From Lacrimispora algidixylanolytica (GTDB lineage Bacteria; Bacillota; Clostridia; Lachnospirales; Lachnospiraceae), in the NCBI RefSeq assembly GCF_003609635.1, contig NZ_MCIA01000034.1:1-64000 (forward strand): a stretch of 64,000 nt of DNA. Reading direction: 5' to 3'. Shown one piece after another: positions 45,024-54,556 of this stretch (positions are counted from its first letter, which is position 1; each line of letters opens with the position of its first letter). The notes beneath the pieces were generated by a model. That model had not been told where the DNA came from. It worked only from the letters and a program-made list of their open reading frames with translations, and did not search any database. A program made the translations under genes and the position numbers.

Positions 45024-45803
45024 TTAATTTTTCACCTTCATTAGATCAAGGCCTTTGTAAATCCGTAAAATCAAGCTATGAGGCATTGCTTTGGCGGCAA
45101 AACGGAGGGCTTTCATGGCTCCTCCATACACGGAAATAGAACGTCCCATCATGCTGTCTCGCAATGCTAGGCGAACCACCTTTTTCGGATCCGCCATTAC
45201 TACCTTTTTATAGATAGGGATTTCTCCCGTTGTTTCTGCAATATCAAAAAACTCAGTTCTTACAGGTCCAGGACAAACAGCCGTCACGTATATCCCTTTT
45301 TTATTTAATTCAACATTCAAAGCTCTGCTATAACTTAAAACAAATGATTTTGTTGCCGCATAGATAGCAAAACCTGGCTGAGGCATAAATGAGGCTGCTG
45401 AAGCAAATTGTATGATGCGACTATTTTGCGACATGTAGGGAAGGACCATATGAGTAACAGCAATCAGTGCTCTGCAGTTGAGATCTACCATTCCCATCTC
45501 GTCTCCAAGATTAACGCTTCCAACGGAACCAATCTTTCCATATCCGGCCGCATTGATCAACCACTTAATTTCAGGTTTTTCCTTCTTAAGGGTATCCCCA
45601 AGAGACATCAAGCTGCTTTCTTTGGTCAAATCAATGGAAAACACCCGAAGCCTTACAGGAACCAGGGGGGCCATTGCCTCCATGGACTCCTGTCTTCTGG
45701 CAATCGCCCATATTTCTTCAATTCCATTAAAACGATCCGCAATCTGCATGACAAATTCTTTTCCCATACCGGAAGACGCACCGGTTACAATTGCAATCTT
45801 CAT
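45024..45803 (-). CDS. SDR-family oxidoreductase
   Basis: A 259-residue short-chain dehydrogenase. The Rossmann motif TGASSGMG is at residues 7-14, an NAAGYG lies near 84, and the active-site Tyr-x-x-x-Lys is YAATK near residue 150. The start at 45803 is chosen for AAGGG upstream. The N-terminal TGASSGMGKEF and the long C-terminus resemble YqjQ-like SDRs of unknown substrate. It is in a run with the YgiQ and RluD-type genes. Confidence 0.88.
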   Translation of the reverse strand: MKIAIVTGASSGMGKEFVMQIADRFNGIEEIWAIARRQESMEAMAPLVPVRLRVFSIDLTKESSLMSLGDTLKKEKPEIKWLINAAGYGKIGSVGSVNLGDEMGMVDLNCRALIAVTHMVLPYMSQNSRIIQFASAASFMPQPGFAIYAATKSFVLSYSRALNVELNKKGIYVTAVCPGPVRTEFFDIAETTGEIPIYKKVVMADPKKVVRLALRDSMMGRSISVYGGAMKALRFAAKAMPHSLILRIYKGLDLMKVKN

Positions 45804-45832
45804 ATTGATCCCTTCTTTTCCCAATTTTGATT

Positions 45833-47773
45833 TTATTTCTTTGCAGCCTTTTTATGAACGTTTCGTATGGTTTTTCTCTTGCGGTTTTTCTGTCCTTCTG
45901 AGGATTGAACTTCCGCTTTTCCCATATTACCATTATATTTCCCGCTTTTCCCATCTATATTACTTTTAGGTCCTCCGGTTCTGGGGCGAATCAAGCATTT
46001 TTTCTCAAATCCAATCAAGTCAGTACGGCCAGCTAGTTTTAATGCCTCAACAACTAGGTCGTAGTTCTTTGGATTTCGATACTGTATTAAGGCTCTCTGC
46101 ATGGCTTTCTCATGGGGGTTCGTAGGCACATAAACCTTTTCCATGGTGCGAGGGTCAATTCCCGTATAATACATACAAGTGGATATTGTAGATGGGGTTG
46201 GATAAAAATCCTGAACCTGTTCTGGCATATAACCCAGATCTCTTAAATACTCTGCAAGTTCAATGGCTTCGTGAAGCCCAGACCCTGGATGGGAAGACAT
46301 GAGATATGGAACCAGATACTGCTTTTTACCAAGACGTCCATTCATCTCATTATACTCTTTTACGAACTCACGATATACATCATTCTTTGGTTTACCCATT
46401 TTTGAAAGTACTTTATCCGCAACGTGCTCTGGTGCAACCTTTAACTGACCGCTGACATGATGTTCGCAAAGTTCCTTTAGGAATTTTTTACCAGGATCTG
46501 CAAGAACATAATCAAAACGGATTCCGGAACGAATAAATACCTTCTTCACCTTTGGCAAGTTTCTTAACTTTCTAAGAAGCTCAATATAATCGGAGTGATC
46601 TGGATTTAGATTTTTGCATGGCTCCGGAAAAAGACACTGACGATTCGAGCAGGCTCCTTTTGTGGTCTGCTTTTCACAAGCGGGATGTCTGAAATCTGCG
46701 GTAGGACCACCCACATCATGGATATAGCCTTTAAAATCCGGTTCTTCTATCAGCTTTTTTGCCTCATCTATAAGGGATTCATGGCTTCTCGCCTGAATAA
46801 TTCTACCCTGATGGAATGTAAGAGCACAGAAACTGCAGGCGCCAAAACAGCCACGGTTATTGATAAGGCTGAATTTGATCTCTCTGATCGCCGGTATTCC
46901 CCCCTGTTCTTCATAGGAAGGATGGTAATTACGCATATAAGGAAGTCCATAGGTGAAATCCATCTCTTCCTCAGATAATGGTTTTGATGGTGGGTTTTGT
47001 ACTACAAATAAATTATCCTTATAAGGCTCTACCAGACGTTTTCCAAGAAATGGATCGGTGTTGGAATATTGAATGTAATAGCTCTTTGCATACTCTAATT
47101 TATCTGCCTTCATGCTATCAAACGTCGGAAGCAGCTGGTAATCATATACGGAATCTAAGCTATTCGCCTTATAAACCGTACCTTCTATAAAAGTAATATC
47201 CTTAATATCTATACCACTGCTTAAGGCATCAGCGACCTCTACAATTGATTTTTCTCCCATACCATACGAAATCAAATCCGCCTGGGAATCAATGAGAATC
47301 GAGTGTTTTAGCCGGTCAGACCAGTAATCATAATGAGCGAACCGCCTTAAGCTGGCTTCAATGCCTCCCACAATAATAGGGGCATCCTTATAGACCGAAC
47401 GAATCAAATTACAATAGACTGTGGTCGCATAATCTGGACGTTTTCCCATAGCTCCGTCAGGGGTATAGGCATCCTGCTGTCTACGTTTTTTCGATACCGA
47501 GTAATGGTTTACCATGGAATCCATATTTCCGCCAGATACCAAAAATCCAAGTTTGGGTTCCCCAAGAATCTGGATGCTTTTTTTATCCTTCCAGTCCGGT
47601 TGTGAGATGATTCCCACTTTATATCCATGAGCCTCTAAAAGTCGGCTTATAATTGCATGTCCAAAGGATGGGTGATCCACATAGGCATCTCCAACAACAT
47701 AAACAAAATCACATTGTTTCCATCCTCTTATGTTCATGTCTATCCGGTTGATCGGAAGATAATCGTGCATCAT
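45833..47773 (-). CDS. YgiQ-family radical SAM protein
   Basis: A 646-residue YgiQ protein with the radical SAM cluster CFGACSFC near residue 320. The N-terminal domain has the family motif GDAYVDHPSFGHAIISRLLE. Several extra Cys (CEKQTTKGACSNRQC) could hold another cluster. The C-terminus is basic and low-complexity (KRKTIRNVHKKAAKK), possibly nucleic-acid binding. The substrate is unknown. It overlaps the downstream-transcribed neighbour's stop by four bases. Confidence 0.92.
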   Translation of the reverse strand: MMHDYLPINRIDMNIRGWKQCDFVYVVGDAYVDHPSFGHAIISRLLEAHGYKVGIISQPDWKDKKSIQILGEPKLGFLVSGGNMDSMVNHYSVSKKRRQQDAYTPDGAMGKRPDYATTVYCNLIRSVYKDAPIIVGGIEASLRRFAHYDYWSDRLKHSILIDSQADLISYGMGEKSIVEVADALSSGIDIKDITFIEGTVYKANSLDSVYDYQLLPTFDSMKADKLEYAKSYYIQYSNTDPFLGKRLVEPYKDNLFVVQNPPSKPLSEEEMDFTYGLPYMRNYHPSYEEQGGIPAIREIKFSLINNRGCFGACSFCALTFHQGRIIQARSHESLIDEAKKLIEEPDFKGYIHDVGGPTADFRHPACEKQTTKGACSNRQCLFPEPCKNLNPDHSDYIELLRKLRNLPKVKKVFIRSGIRFDYVLADPGKKFLKELCEHHVSGQLKVAPEHVADKVLSKMGKPKNDVYREFVKEYNEMNGRLGKKQYLVPYLMSSHPGSGLHEAIELAEYLRDLGYMPEQVQDFYPTPSTISTCMYYTGIDPRTMEKVYVPTNPHEKAMQRALIQYRNPKNYDLVVEALKLAGRTDLIGFEKKCLIRPRTGGPKSNIDGKSGKYNGNMGKAEVQSSEGQKNRKRKTIRNVHKKAAKK

Positions 47774-48435
47774 TCGTTCGCTCCATTTCCATTAAATATC
47801 TGATGATAATCATTAATAAAGTAATCTGCCAGATGTCTCTTTTCCTCTTCCATGTCTCTGGAAAATTCATCGTCAACTGCGCAGACTGTCATACCTGCCC
47901 TCTTGCCTGCCAGGATTCCTGCCGGGACATCTTCAAAGACAAGGCAGTTTGCAGGTTCAACACAAAGTTCTTTCGCTACCTTTAAATAAATATCAGGTGC
48001 GGGCTTTCCAGCCGGTACCTCACAAGAAGTAGCCACTACTTGGAAATATTGACCGATATGAAGAGAATCAATCACCGCATCTACCATTTGTCGGCCATTG
48101 CTGGTAGCGATGCCGGCTTTAAGCCCGTTTTCTGCTATGTATTTCAACAATACATCTGCACCAGGCTTAAGGGGGACTTCAAATTTGTACTTTTCAATGG
48201 ACATTCCCACCCATATTTCCTTGATTTCATCCAAAGATTCTTTAAGATCAAACCTTTCCTTAAAATATAAGGCAGTTTCCGAAAAACTCATTCCTTCTAT
48301 GTCTTTTGGCAAATCATCGGGACAAAGAATCCCTCTATCACCTAAAAATTCTTCATCAATGGTTTTCCACATCCACATAGAATCAACCAGTGTTCCATCT
48401 AGATCAAATATTACAGCTTTTTTATTGTTTAACAT
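47770..48435 (-). CDS. HAD-family phosphatase/phosphomutase-like hydrolase
   Basis: A 221-residue HAD subfamily IA protein. Motif I FDLDGTLVDS has the nucleophilic Asp near residue 9. Motif II is ATSNGR and motif III/IV is KPAPDIYLKVAKEL...FEDVPAGILAG. It resembles beta-phosphoglucomutase and phosphoglycolate-phosphatase-type enzymes, but the substrate is unknown. The ATG at 48435 lies 14 bases inside the end of the upstream rluB-like gene; a start at 48459 is also possible. Confidence 0.88.
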   Translation of the reverse strand: MLNNKKAVIFDLDGTLVDSMWMWKTIDEEFLGDRGILCPDDLPKDIEGMSFSETALYFKERFDLKESLDEIKEIWVGMSIEKYKFEVPLKPGADVLLKYIAENGLKAGIATSNGRQMVDAVIDSLHIGQYFQVVATSCEVPAGKPAPDIYLKVAKELCVEPANCLVFEDVPAGILAGKRAGMTVCAVDDEFSRDMEEEKRHLADYFINDYHQIFNGNGANE

Positions 48436-49171
48436 GGTCTGTTCTCTTTTCCTTTCCATGACGCTTCAATTCCTCTAATTCCTCTTGGTGAAGAGGACGG
48501 TATTCTCCTGGCTCCAAAGTCTCATCTAATTGCAGACTGCCCATGGAAAGCCTCTTTAAGTATACCACATTGCACCCAAGTGTTTCAAACATACGTTTCA
48601 CCTGGTGGAATTTTCCTTCTCGTATGGTAAGTCGTATTTCAGATAACGTCCCCACTTTTAACACTTCAAGCTTTGCCGGAAGGGTAGGTGTTCCATCCAA
48701 AAGCTCAATCCCTTGTTCTATTTGTTCTTTGGCATCAAAGGGAAGATCTCCTTCTATTTTAGCAAAATAAACTTTATCCACATGCTTTTTAGGAGAGAGG
48801 AGCTGATGAGTCAGATCCCCATCATTGGTAATCAGAATAAGTCCTTCCGTATCAATATCAAGTCTTCCTACGGGAAATAGATCATCTCGCATTCTATCTC
48901 CGATAAGACCCACAACAGTCTCATATCGCCTATCTTCCGTAGCAGATACGACTCCCTGAGGTTTGTTTAGCATATAGTATTCAAATGCAGCGTAGGCAAT
49001 CTTTCGTGCATCTACGGTTACCTCAACTTGTTCAGGGTCTATTTTTCTATCTGTCTTTTTCTCCGGAACACCATCTACGGATATCCTGCCTTTTTTGGCC
49101 ATCTCTTTAATCTGGCTTCTGGTTCCAATTCCCATCTCGCCTAAAAATTTATCTAATCTAATTTCTTTCAT
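48422..49171 (-). CDS. RsuA/RluB-family pseudouridine synthase
   Basis: A 249-residue protein with an N-terminal S4 domain (IRLDKFLGEMGIGTRSQIKE) and a catalytic domain with GRLDIDTEGLILITNDGDL, which holds the catalytic Asp, near residue 100. It modifies a uridine in small- or large-subunit rRNA; RsuA and RluB types are hard to separate here. The start at 49171 overlaps the upstream stop as TAATG, giving coupled translation. Confidence 0.92.
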   Translation of the reverse strand: MKEIRLDKFLGEMGIGTRSQIKEMAKKGRISVDGVPEKKTDRKIDPEQVEVTVDARKIAYAAFEYYMLNKPQGVVSATEDRRYETVVGLIGDRMRDDLFPVGRLDIDTEGLILITNDGDLTHQLLSPKKHVDKVYFAKIEGDLPFDAKEQIEQGIELLDGTPTLPAKLEVLKVGTLSEIRLTIREGKFHQVKRMFETLGCNVVYLKRLSMGSLQLDETLEPGEYRPLHQEELEELKRHGKEKRTDHVKQ

Positions 49172-50535
49172 TATTGCCACCGCCATCCAGGGTAATATTT
49201 GTTTTTGAGAGTGCTTCCGCTCCCCTTAGCAAAGCCGAGAGGAAATCCATCCACACAAATCAAGCACCAGCCTTTTCTTTGGCCTTCCTCTTCCTTTAAT
49301 GAAATAGTTTCTCCCTTTAAATATCGGATTACCCTTTCATCTTCTTTATTCCAGCAAATCGTTTGTCCAAACTCTTCTGGCTTAAGCACCATAGCTAAAG
49401 GCTGTGCCGGCTCAAAGCGTCCTTTTTTCAGTTCTCCAAGCAATAAACCAGTCCTTAAATAACGAAGCTTTTTCCCTTGTTTTGGAAAACTCTCCGGTAA
49501 GTAATAGACGGTTTCATCTTTTATATAGATTCGTCTCGTATCAAATGGTTTGGAAAGGAGAGAAAGAAAATCTACCAATTCTCCAGGTAACGGTTTCTCC
49601 TTCTCTGTATCGTCCTTTTTCTTTTCACCACTATCAAGAGATTGTTTTTTTCTTAACAATGCCATAAAATGCCCTTCTCCTTTTATCCGATGAGGAAAAA
49701 GTCGAAGACAGCCAGAAAGCCCCATCCCATCCGAGGCTCCATCAAAAAGAGGAAGTGAAATAAGCTCCATATCCTCATGTTCTGCTAAAACCCCTCTGAT
49801 AATATCCTCATCCTCACATAGGGAAAATGTACACGTGGAATACAGAAGAAACCCACCTGGGACCAACATGTCCACAGCCTGAGTTACAATCTCTTTTTGG
49901 ATGACAGCATAATACTCTGGCCCATGTTCTTCATAGCTTTTTACCATATCAGCATCTTTTCGGAACATCCCTTCGCCAGAACAGGGCGCATCGATTAGGA
50001 TCTTATCAAAAAACTGACCAAATATCTCCTTTAGCTTAGCCGGTTCCTCACTGGTAACACAGATATTCTCGATCCCCCAAAGTTCCAGATTCTTAAGAAG
50101 AGCTTTTGCCCTGGAATTACTGATATCATTGGATACCAACATTCCTTTGCCTTTTAGCTTTGCCCCAAGTTCCGTACTTTTGCCTCCAGGGGCTGCGCAT
50201 AAATCAAGAACCTTATCTCCTGGCATTACAGGAAGCAGGCTCGCTGGAGTCATGGCGCTGGGTTCCTGCAAATAATATAATCCTGCAAAGTAATGCGGAT
50301 TCTTGGCAGGACGTTCCTCACCTTCATAATAAAAACCATTCCTAATCCATGGAATGGGCTTTAAAGAAAGGTCCGTTATTTTCAAAAATTCTTCTGGCGA
50401 AATTTTAAGCGTGTTAACCCTCAACCCATAGAGTCTTTCTTCTTCAAAGCTTTTTACGTAAGCCTCAAACTCTTCTGCACCCAGTAAGTCTCTCATTCTA
50501 TTTAAAAACTCTTCCGAAACTTTAATTTCTTTCAC
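49171..50535 (-). CDS. RsmF/RsmB-like rRNA cytosine-C5 methyltransferase
   Basis: A 454-residue NOL1/NOP2/Sun-family SAM-dependent methyltransferase. The SAM site is VLDLCAAPGGKSTELGA near residue 108. The catalytic Cys residues lie in DAPCSGEGMFRKD and LLYSTCTFS. A C-terminal RNA-binding extension from about 305 follows, like RsmF/YebU. It likely makes m5C in 16S rRNA. It is the first gene of the run with the rluB-like and HAD genes. Confidence 0.92.
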   Translation of the reverse strand: MKEIKVSEEFLNRMRDLLGAEEFEAYVKSFEEERLYGLRVNTLKISPEEFLKITDLSLKPIPWIRNGFYYEGEERPAKNPHYFAGLYYLQEPSAMTPASLLPVMPGDKVLDLCAAPGGKSTELGAKLKGKGMLVSNDISNSRAKALLKNLELWGIENICVTSEEPAKLKEIFGQFFDKILIDAPCSGEGMFRKDADMVKSYEEHGPEYYAVIQKEIVTQAVDMLVPGGFLLYSTCTFSLCEDEDIIRGVLAEHEDMELISLPLFDGASDGMGLSGCLRLFPHRIKGEGHFMALLRKKQSLDSGEKKKDDTEKEKPLPGELVDFLSLLSKPFDTRRIYIKDETVYYLPESFPKQGKKLRYLRTGLLLGELKKGRFEPAQPLAMVLKPEEFGQTICWNKEDERVIRYLKGETISLKEEEGQRKGWCLICVDGFPLGFAKGSGSTLKNKYYPGWRWQ

Positions 50536-50580
50536 GTTTTTTTGCTCCTGTTTCCTGTCTATGTAAGCAATCTTAATATA

Positions 50581-51390
50581 CTAATAGGAATATTTCAACC
50601 GATTTTTCTCCAGATACTTAAGGGCCCAATATGGGTTGACGCTCATCTCCTCATTGTTGTCTGTTTTTAGATAAATCCCCACATGAAGATGGACATCAAA
50701 GTTCCCGGTTGTCCCTTCAATTTCACTGTAGCCAGTATCTCCCATAAAGCCCAAAAGCTCTCCTGCCTTCACCACATCGCCTGCTTTCCACTCTTTGCTG
50801 TATCCATAAAGATGGGCATAGTATAGATACGCTCCCTTTGGCGTACGGATGCCAATGCGCCATCCACCCTTATTTAGCCAGCCTACCTTTTCCACTACAC
50901 CATCACTCATGCTTACAACTGGATAATAACCTCTGGGACGCTTACTTCCCATAACATCGCACCCTTCATGTCCTCGATCTCCACCATAGGTACGGGGCTG
51001 CATCCAGCCATTTTCATAGGTGACGTCAGGGATTCCCTCCTTTAAATTGAGAGGAACCGGAAAAAACTTCAGATCTCCAAGCAATGTAGTATATGCATTC
51101 TTTAACTTTCGGTATTCTTGTGGCTTTATTTTACGAAGCCGGTCTCCGCGGTTGTCCTTGACCTTTACTTTTGTCAGATCATACTGATGCTCCACCATAA
51201 GAGAAGTGAGCACATCGTAATCAATGGTATTCCAGTCAGCCACCATATTTCCAAGCTTCAGGCTTCTAAAATCCTCACTTTCCCAAGTGTATGCATTGAG
51301 TTGATAAAAGGTTGGATTGTTGTATAAATAATCGATCATGGTCACATGGAATACGGACAGGATCAGAATCAAAAAAAGAATCACCATCAT
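50581..51390 (-). CDS. M23-family metallopeptidase
   Basis: A 269-residue protein with one N-terminal membrane segment (about 1-20) and an extracellular M23 (LytM-like) domain. Zinc ligands are visible in GHEGCDVMG near residue 140 and HLHVGIYLKTD near 235, with HLYG in between. It would cut peptidoglycan cross-links, though it could be a degenerate M23 with a regulatory role. It is divergent from the YlbJ-like gene. A GTG at 51399 or the ATG at 51390 could be the start; the ATG has the better-spaced GAGG. Confidence 0.88.
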   Translation of the reverse strand: MMVILFLILILSVFHVTMIDYLYNNPTFYQLNAYTWESEDFRSLKLGNMVADWNTIDYDVLTSLMVEHQYDLTKVKVKDNRGDRLRKIKPQEYRKLKNAYTTLLGDLKFFPVPLNLKEGIPDVTYENGWMQPRTYGGDRGHEGCDVMGSKRPRGYYPVVSMSDGVVEKVGWLNKGGWRIGIRTPKGAYLYYAHLYGYSKEWKAGDVVKAGELLGFMGDTGYSEIEGTTGNFDVHLHVGIYLKTDNNEEMSVNPYWALKYLEKNRLKYSY

Positions 51391-51441
51391 ATCGGTCACG
51401 CCTCTTCATATAAATATATAAAACAATTTATTCGGGTGCAT

Positions 51442-52368
51442 ATGAAAAAATCCTTTTTCCGTCTGCTTTCTGTAGCTGCCCTACTATTTCTTCTCTTCCG
51501 TCCTTCCATCGCCTTTGAAGGGGCAAGAAATGGGCTTATACTTTGGGGCTCAATCGTAGTACCTACTTTGCTGCCCTTTATGATCTGTTCCAACGTAATT
51601 GTGACCTTAAATGCGATTAATATCCTAATATTTCCGGTAAAAAAACTTTTGCATCAGTTTTTTTATCTGTCCGATGCCGGAAGTTATGCCCTTATATCTG
51701 GTCTCTTATGCGGTTATCCCATGGGCGCAAGAACCTGCAGTGATTTTATGGACAGCGGCCGTATCTCGAGTAAAGAAGGGAGGTATCTACTTGCTATCTG
51801 CAATCACCCAAGTCCTATGTTCCTTCTTGGATATGCAGCTTCCAATTTACCCTCCCAGGTACCAGTGTCAATCCTTCTTTTATCCATTTATCTGCCCATA
51901 TTGCCTGTGTCTTTGATCGCAAAAGTAATTTACCAGGTGTCAGAGCCTGAACGTTCCTTACCTACCAGTAAGAAATCAACACAATCCTTTGATGATAGCA
52001 TGATGGACTCCTGCGAGATCATGGTTAAAATTGGCGGTTATATCATGTTATTCTCCATCCTTGCTCTTTCCATAACAAAGCTACCAATAGGAGTCCCCGA
52101 ATATAAAGCAGTGATTCTTGGCCTTGTGGAAATCACCACTGGGATCAAGGCTATATCAGAGTCTTTTTCTGGTAATCTATGTGGATTATGGATTGCAGCC
52201 GCTACTGCATTCGGTGGCCTGTCTGGAATCTTCCAGACAAAGAGTGTCATAAAAAATGCCGGATTATCCATCCGGCATTATGTAGCATGGAAAGCGTTTC
52301 ACGGCCTTCTAACCATTATCCTGTTTATTCTGCTGTCCCGGGTTCTGGAACTTGTTCCGTTCCCATAA
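51442..52368 (+). CDS. ylbJ: Sporulation integral membrane protein YlbJ
   Basis: A 308-residue protein with about eight membrane segments and the SGLLCGYPMGARTCSDFMDSG loop near residue 93 and NHPSPMFLLGY that follow the YlbJ/spore maturation (nucleoside-recognition-like) family. In B. subtilis ylbJ lies directly after rsmD and coaD (ylbH-ylbI-ylbJ) and is sigma-E dependent. Here the same neighbours are present, but ylbJ is on the opposite strand. The start at 51442 avoids overlapping the divergent M23 gene. Its 3' end overlaps the convergent gene at 52325. Confidence 0.85.
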   Translation: MKKSFFRLLSVAALLFLLFRPSIAFEGARNGLILWGSIVVPTLLPFMICSNVIVTLNAINILIFPVKKLLHQFFYLSDAGSYALISGLLCGYPMGARTCSDFMDSGRISSKEGRYLLAICNHPSPMFLLGYAASNLPSQVPVSILLLSIYLPILPVSLIAKVIYQVSEPERSLPTSKKSTQSFDDSMMDSCEIMVKIGGYIMLFSILALSITKLPIGVPEYKAVILGLVEITTGIKAISESFSGNLCGLWIAAATAFGGLSGIFQTKSVIKNAGLSIRHYVAWKAFHGLLTIILFILLSRVLELVPFP

Positions 52369-52906
52369 CAGCTCCGGTCAATTCCTGGCGATTGGATGAT
52401 ACGATATCATAGCTTGACTGCATGGAAGTCATAAAAGCATCAAAGCGGCCCTGGGCGCCTTCCATGGAGTGGCTGATAATCGTCTGCAGACTTTTGAGCA
52501 TATCATCGGTATACTGAACAGAGCTTTGTCTGATTCCGTTTGCATCGCCTACTGCTTTTTCTACAATCTGCTGAGCCTGTTGGCTAGCCTGTTCAATAAT
52601 ATCATTGGCCTGGGCATAGGCTTTTTGCATGATCTCGTGTTCATTAACCAGTTCATTGGTCTGAGCATTGGCTTGGACCAAAATAGAGTCTGCTTGCTGG
52701 CGTGCTTCGCTCATAATAGCATCCCGGTTACTGATAATTTTTTGATACTGCTTGATCTCATCTGGAATACGAAGGCGCAGCTCTACTAAAAGTTCCTCTA
52801 ACTCATCTCGGTTGACCACAATCTTGCTGTTAGATAGAGGCTGATACTTACAGCTGTCAATATATTCTTCGATTTCACCAATTAACTGCTCTATTCTACT
52901 CATCAT
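52325..52906 (-). CDS. Coiled-coil protein of unknown function
   Basis: A 193-residue protein that is mostly one long Gln/Ala-rich coiled coil (about 55-165, with repeated ANAQ/QASQQA segments), resembling V-type ATPase subunit H/E or DivIVA-like stalks. No catalytic motif or signal peptide is seen. It starts 21 bases after coaD, so it belongs to the rsmD-coaD operon. Its last 44 bases overlap the end of the convergent ylbJ gene. Confidence 0.78.
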   Translation of the reverse strand: MMSRIEQLIGEIEEYIDSCKYQPLSNSKIVVNRDELEELLVELRLRIPDEIKQYQKIISNRDAIMSEARQQADSILVQANAQTNELVNEHEIMQKAYAQANDIIEQASQQAQQIVEKAVGDANGIRQSSVQYTDDMLKSLQTIISHSMEGAQGRFDAFMTSMQSSYDIVSSNRQELTGAVMGTEQVPEPGTAE

Positions 52907-52927
52907 AAATTCGAACGCTCCTTACTT

Positions 52928-53416
52928 TTATTTCATTCTATCTTCTATTTTCTTCATTACACGTTTTGCTACTTCATCTGGCACAAACGCGTTTATCTCT
53001 CCACCAAAAGCGGCTATTTCCTTCACAATGCTGGAACTCAAGTAAGAATATTTAAGATTCGTCGTTAAAAACACAGTATCCACTTCCGGTGCAATCACTC
53101 GGTTGGTCTGTGCAATCTGCAATTCATATTCAAAATCGGTCACAGCGCGAAGCCCACGGATGACCGCATCCGCTTGATTGGCTCGTACAAAATCAACTAA
53201 TAGACCCCCAAACGCTGTCACTTCCACGTTCTTTAAATCCCTAGTTAGGCTCTTTAACATATTAACACGTTCTTCTACAGAAAACAACGGCGATTTTGAA
53301 TTATTATTTAAAACTCCTATAATTAAATGATCGGACATTCTAGCCGAACGTTCAATGATATCTAAATGACCAAACGTTACCGGATCGAAGCTTCCTGGGT
53401 ATACTGCTTTTCTCAT
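52928..53416 (-). CDS. coaD: Phosphopantetheine adenylyltransferase
   Basis: A 162-residue cytosolic nucleotidyltransferase making dephospho-CoA from 4'-phosphopantetheine and ATP. The family start [20 protein letters not shown] (residues 7-26) contains the TxGH nucleotide motif, and the C-terminal [17 protein letters not shown] holds the ISSTxxR-like motif. It lies 19 bases after rsmD. Confidence 0.96.
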   Translation of the reverse strand: MRKAVYPGSFDPVTFGHLDIIERSARMSDHLIIGVLNNNSKSPLFSVEERVNMLKSLTRDLKNVEVTAFGGLLVDFVRANQADAVIRGLRAVTDFEYELQIAQTNRVIAPEVDTVFLTTNLKYSYLSSSIVKEIAAFGGEINAFVPDEVAKRVMKKIEDRMK

Positions 53417-53435
53417 AAGATTCTCTTTTCTTTTA

Positions 53436-53990
53436 TTACTTTTTCTCTATAAAAATGTGCTTATTTGTCTTGTAAGTTTTGTCTTTTATGATGCCATAAC
53501 CCATGGCTTCCAGATAATCAAAAGAAGTCTCTAAGGATGCTTCTGTGATAATCACGGTATGTTCCTGAATCAGCGATGAACTCACCAAAGATTCAAGTAC
53601 CTTTTTTTCCCATTCCATGTTATAGGGGGGATCCATAAAAACATAGTCAAATACGTATCCCTTACCTTCCAGCCTGGAAAGACCTGTTAGAACATCACAG
53701 TTCATGACAATTCCTTCCTTTTCCAGCTTAGTGGTTTTTAAATTTTCCCGGATACACTCCGCTGCTTTGGGATTTTGTTCTATCATAACTACTAATTTTG
53801 CCCCACGGCTTATGGCCTCAATTCCAATTGCTCCACTTCCGGAAAACAAGTCCAGAAAACAGCAGTCTGGCATGTCCGTATTTATCATATTAAAAAGTGT
53901 TTCCTTGATTCTATCTGTGGTCGGCCTGGTATCCTGACCTTCTATTGTTTTTAACATAAGCCTTCTAGCTTTTCCTGCGATTACTCTCAT
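53436..53990 (-). CDS. rsmD: 16S rRNA G966 N2-methyltransferase RsmD
   Basis: A 184-residue SAM-dependent methyltransferase. The SAM loop [19 protein letters not shown] is near residue 45 and the catalytic motif IV DPPYNME near 120. The N-terminal [12 protein letters not shown] is standard. It is the first gene of rsmD-coaD-coiled-coil. Confidence 0.96.
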   Translation of the reverse strand: MRVIAGKARRLMLKTIEGQDTRPTTDRIKETLFNMINTDMPDCCFLDLFSGSGAIGIEAISRGAKLVVMIEQNPKAAECIRENLKTTKLEKEGIVMNCDVLTGLSRLEGKGYVFDYVFMDPPYNMEWEKKVLESLVSSSLIQEHTVIITEASLETSFDYLEAMGYGIIKDKTYKTNKHIFIEKK

Positions 53991-54102
53991 TATGATTCCT
54001 CACTTTATTTATCCAAACTATTATAGTATGAAACCAAAAGATATACAACAAGATTTTCTCCAGTGATTCTAAAATTAATAAGTTTTATTTTAAAAACAAA
54101 AA

Positions 54103-54167
54103 AAGAAAAGGAGCCGTAGCCCCTGTAAACAAATTATCATTTACTTGGCTACGGCTCTTCTTCTATT
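54103..54167 (-). terminator. Terminator of the spore protein gene
   Basis: GAGCCGTAGCC (54111-54121) pairs with GGCTACGGCTC (54157-54167), with a second GTAAA/TTTAC stem inside, and a T-rich run follows on the minus strand. Confidence 0.88.
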
Positions 54168-54192
54168 GCTTTTCTTTTTTACTTTTTACAGA

Positions 54193-54396
54193 TTATTTAC
54201 CTGCAAGCTGTCTCTCATAAGATTCGATCATTTTCTTAACCATATAACCGCCTACAGAACCATTCTGTGCAGAAGTTAAGTTACCGTTGTATCCATTAGT
54301 TAATGGAACACCTAATTCGTTTGCTACTTCCATTTTGAAACGATCCATTGCTTCTTTTGCCTCTGGTACATTTGTAGTGTTAGATTTTCCTGACAT
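54193..54396 (-). CDS. Alpha/beta-type small acid-soluble spore protein
   Basis: A 67-residue DNA-coating spore protein. The two conserved blocks are visible, AMDRFKMEVANELGVPL (about 16-32) and NGNLTSAQNGSVGGYMVKKM (about 38-57). It saturates spore DNA and protects it from UV and heat; GPR cleaves it on germination, within the first block. GGAGG precedes the ATG. A sigma-G-like promoter lies about 80-105 bases upstream. This gene shows the organism can sporulate. Confidence 0.96.
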   Translation of the reverse strand: MSGKSNTTNVPEAKEAMDRFKMEVANELGVPLTNGYNGNLTSAQNGSVGGYMVKKMIESYERQLAGK

Positions 54397-54424
54397 AATA
54401 AAATGCCTCCTTTTTCATCTATTT

Positions 54425-54455
54425 CACCATGTGTGCGTTTGTTTTTTACATGGTG
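54425..54455 (-). other. Leader hairpin of the spore protein gene
   Basis: CACCATG (54425-54431) pairs with CATGGTG (54449-54455) within the predicted 5' leader of the spore protein mRNA. It might stabilise the message. Confidence 0.45.
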
Positions 54456-54473
54456 TGTTTTGTGCTACACTCC

Positions 54474-54501
54474 TATTATGGCTGAAATAGAATGAAATAC
54501 A
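54474..54501 (-). promoter_or_regulatory. Candidate sigma-G promoter of the spore protein gene
   Basis: On the minus strand TGTATT (54496-54501), a 15-base spacer and CATAATA (54474-54480) approximate the sigma-G consensus used by spore-protein genes. Confidence 0.5.
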
Positions 54502-54556
54502 CTAGAAAATTTTAGGAAATTTTTTAACCTTAATATCTAACCTCATATATCAGGAT

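Noticed and set aside
48422-48459. HAD gene start at 48459
   Set aside because: The ATG at 48435 begins at the usual N-terminus of the family (MLNNKKAVIFDLDGT); the earlier start adds eight residues lying inside the preceding gene. It is still possible.
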